A stretch of 64,000 nt of DNA, taken from the NCBI RefSeq assembly GCF_029168945.1, contig NC_083607.1, forward strand, positions 40,285,257 to 40,349,256, read 5' to 3'. A program made the translations under genes and the position numbers. Origin of the DNA: Cannabis sativa (Eukaryota; Streptophyta; Magnoliopsida; Rosales; Cannabaceae). Below are positions 61,748 through 64,000 of the stretch, piece after piece. The stretch's first letter is position 1, and each line of letters begins with the position of its first letter. Below the pieces are notes generated by a model that ran no database searches, had not been told where the DNA came from, and saw only the letters and a list, made by a program, of their open reading frames with translations.

Positions 61748-63595
61748 TGTTGCAATTATTTTACCAGGATCTTAGATCTACTCACAAGTATGTTGTTTAA
61801 CATCCTAAATATGAACTTCTAAAACGATATCAAATAAACACATATAAAGTATGAGAAACCTTACAGTGGTTGCAGCGGAATAATATGTCTCCTTCCACTG
61901 AGATCTCTAACCCTTGTATCCTTTTTGTCGCAGAGTATTATCAAGATCTGAGTCCGAATGTCCTTCTTGTTGAATCTGGATTCTTCACGATCTTCCACAC
62001 TATGATTGAGGTACCAGTTGATGTGTGTGGGCACTACTCATTCACTCAAGGGATTCGAATCAATAATGAAGAATAAAGAAAGATAAGTGGCGGCTAGGTT
62101 AGGTAGAAGGCACTCAGGTTTTTCTTTGAAAGGAATAAGATGCATCATCTTTTTCTGAAGCCATCACTACCTATTTATAGTATGCCACCTAGGGTTAGGT
62201 TTGAATGATTTGGCATTAAAATAATGAAAATATTAAATGGTAAAACCTACATAAGTGGCCGACCAAGGCTTGTGGATATGGACCTCACTTTTGCAACTTG
62301 CTGTTTTATCATTTCTACATCTCATTCTCTCAAAAACGCCAATTTTCAAATGCAATCATCTAAATGCCAATTTCAACTATTTAATAACTAAAATTAATAT
62401 ATTTATTAATTAGACTAGCCTAAGTCTCTTAATTAACAAATATACCCTAAAAATTCTTTCTTTACAATTTTGCCCTTGCTTAGTGAAAAATTCACAAGCT
62501 AGACATAGTCTAATTTTAGAATTATAATTGATTAATCAAAATCAATCAAGTTAGTCTTACAAGTAGTATTGTCTCAACTAGTGTGGGGACCATGGGCCTA
62601 TATATCCGAGCTTCCAACAAGCAGATCAAGAACTTACCGCTTAAGTTCAGTACTGACTTATTAATTCTTTGTTGCATCCACGCATAGAACTCAGAATTGC
62701 ACTCTCAACTATATAGAACACTCTATATGTTCCACCATATAGACACACTATTAATTATCCATTGTTATAATCCTAATTTGATCAATGTTCCTCTCTATAG
62801 ATGATCTACATTGAATACGGACTAAAATTACCGTAACACCCTTCAATGTATTTTATCCTTAAAACACTTAGCTCCGTATAAATGATATTTCAACTGAGTG
62901 AAATGAATATTCAACCATTTATCTCTGTTTGGCCAAGCTCGAAGGAGATCATCTTTTACTTTCTATTCGCCAGATAGAAGCTATAGATTCCATATTTATG
63001 TTTAGCGCTCCCACTCAATTGCACTACCATGTTCCCAAAATGTACGTATCACCCTGACCCAAAAGTAGGCTTAACTAACAAATCAAAGAACACAAATAAC
63101 ACTCTTGAGATTGAACTTAATCATATCAGGATTAAGATCATTTGGTCTGGGATCAACTACGTGATATTGAATTGAATAGATATTACGGTAAGTTTAATAA
63201 ATCTATATAAAAGTTCAATATCGGTCCCTTCCGATGCATACTCCATGCAGCCAACCCAAGCTTTACTCTGACCTATGCTCTGGAAAGAACATATATAGCA
63301 TTTATGCAAGTAAAGTATGTTGTAGATTCTCATATCAGTAAAACCCAGTGTTCTGATAAATCTAGGAATCTTTATTCACATAATCTTGATTACTTTCAAC
63401 TGTGATGACGACACAATAAACAAGAATATAAATGTTAAAAGGGTTTGGATGAATTTATAAATCAAATTAACAAGTAATTGATAATGTGAACCAAAAATTA
63501 CACAAATAAATGAAAAATACTTCTGTTTTTTTATTGATATTGAATAATACTGATTACATTGAATTTGAGTTTTATTTACGGCATAAAACCCAACA
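61748..63595 (-). repeat. 5' LTR of C (right)
   Basis: The 1848-bp LTR runs from tgttgcaatt to aaacccaaca. The reverse-strand TATA box is at 62172-62179. The ORF at 61870-62076 is internal to the LTR and shows no protein resemblance. Confidence 0.9.
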
Positions 63596-64000
63596 GAGAC
63601 AACTTTTGAAGCATATAATCACAATTACACTCTATTGTGTTGACATAACTGTAATTGTGAATAACTATACGTTCTGAATTTAACAGAAATTGTATAGTAA
63701 ACCTTAAACATGAGAACTACTTTTAAACATAAATGATTTTTAATATTCTATTGCTAACAAATCAGATTATATTGAAATAAGTTTTATTTAGAGCATAAAA
63801 TCTTAATATGTGATTCTTGCCCCCGTCCTGTTTAACATTCAATGAAAAAAAATATTTCTCGTCCCTGTCCTATTCCTTATTTAGACGGATAATTTGTACC
63901 CCATTAAGGGCATGTCTCGGGGGAGCCCATTTCTGTGGAGGAAATGTGCCTTCCTAATTATTAGAAACAGTCTTTAAAATACTGATTTAAGGACGGGAGG
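63596..64000. other. Right flank with LTR scrap and G/C-run repeat
   Basis: No gene. Positions 63759-63802 resemble the reversed LTR start of this copia family ('ttatattgaaataagtttta'). From 63811 on, C- and G-run text ('cccccgtcctg', 'cgtccctgtcc') resembles 30570-30765 loosely. Confidence 0.4.

Overview
This window is nuclear DNA of a flowering plant, probably a eudicot. It is AT-rich and almost wholly built of LTR retrotransposons nested inside one another. No intact host gene was found. The species cannot be fixed from the sequence alone.

Ancestral locus. Before the insertions, the site held a decayed ribosomal protein SA (uS2) fragment at 4792-4965 and, on the minus strand, a two-exon fragment resembling the N-terminus of an MLO membrane protein (exon 1 at 29499-29621, exon 2 remnant at 23195-23245). 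Everything else arrived by transposition.

Left half. Positions 1-4764 are the 3' part of a dead Ty3/gypsy element (gypsy-1), with pol in one frame broken by three TAG codons. At 6138-22407 lies copia element F, bounded by the 5-bp duplication ATAAC. F has lost its whole coding region and the start of its 3' LTR. Nested in its leader at 10803-20182 is a complete Ty3/gypsy element (gypsy-2, chromovirus-like) with 2217-bp LTRs, duplication CTAAA, tRNA-Met-type PBS, and recognisable gag-PR-RT-RNase H-INT split by small indels. At 23260-29403, copia element E (minus strand, duplication CGTAC) sits in the MLO-like intron.

Right half. A minus-strand copia array runs from about 33395 to 63595. One LTR has the leader of unit D on its left and the PPT and pol of unit C on its right, so two units share it. 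Copia element B (plus strand, 36083 to about 54820) was inserted into this shared LTR. Copia element A (minus strand, 39748-50558, duplication ATTTC) was then inserted into B's leader. A and C keep readable PR-INT-RT-RNase H but have no recognisable gag. B has badly decayed pol between fairly similar LTRs, which suggests mobilisation in trans.

The most unusual features lie in the 3-kb AT-rich leaders of the copia family. Near the PBS, every copy carries a GC-rich, hairpin-rich block whose sequence differs between lineages while its flanks are conserved. Closer to pol, a motif with core GACTCTCGCCTACCGG recurs at intervals of about 100 bp.
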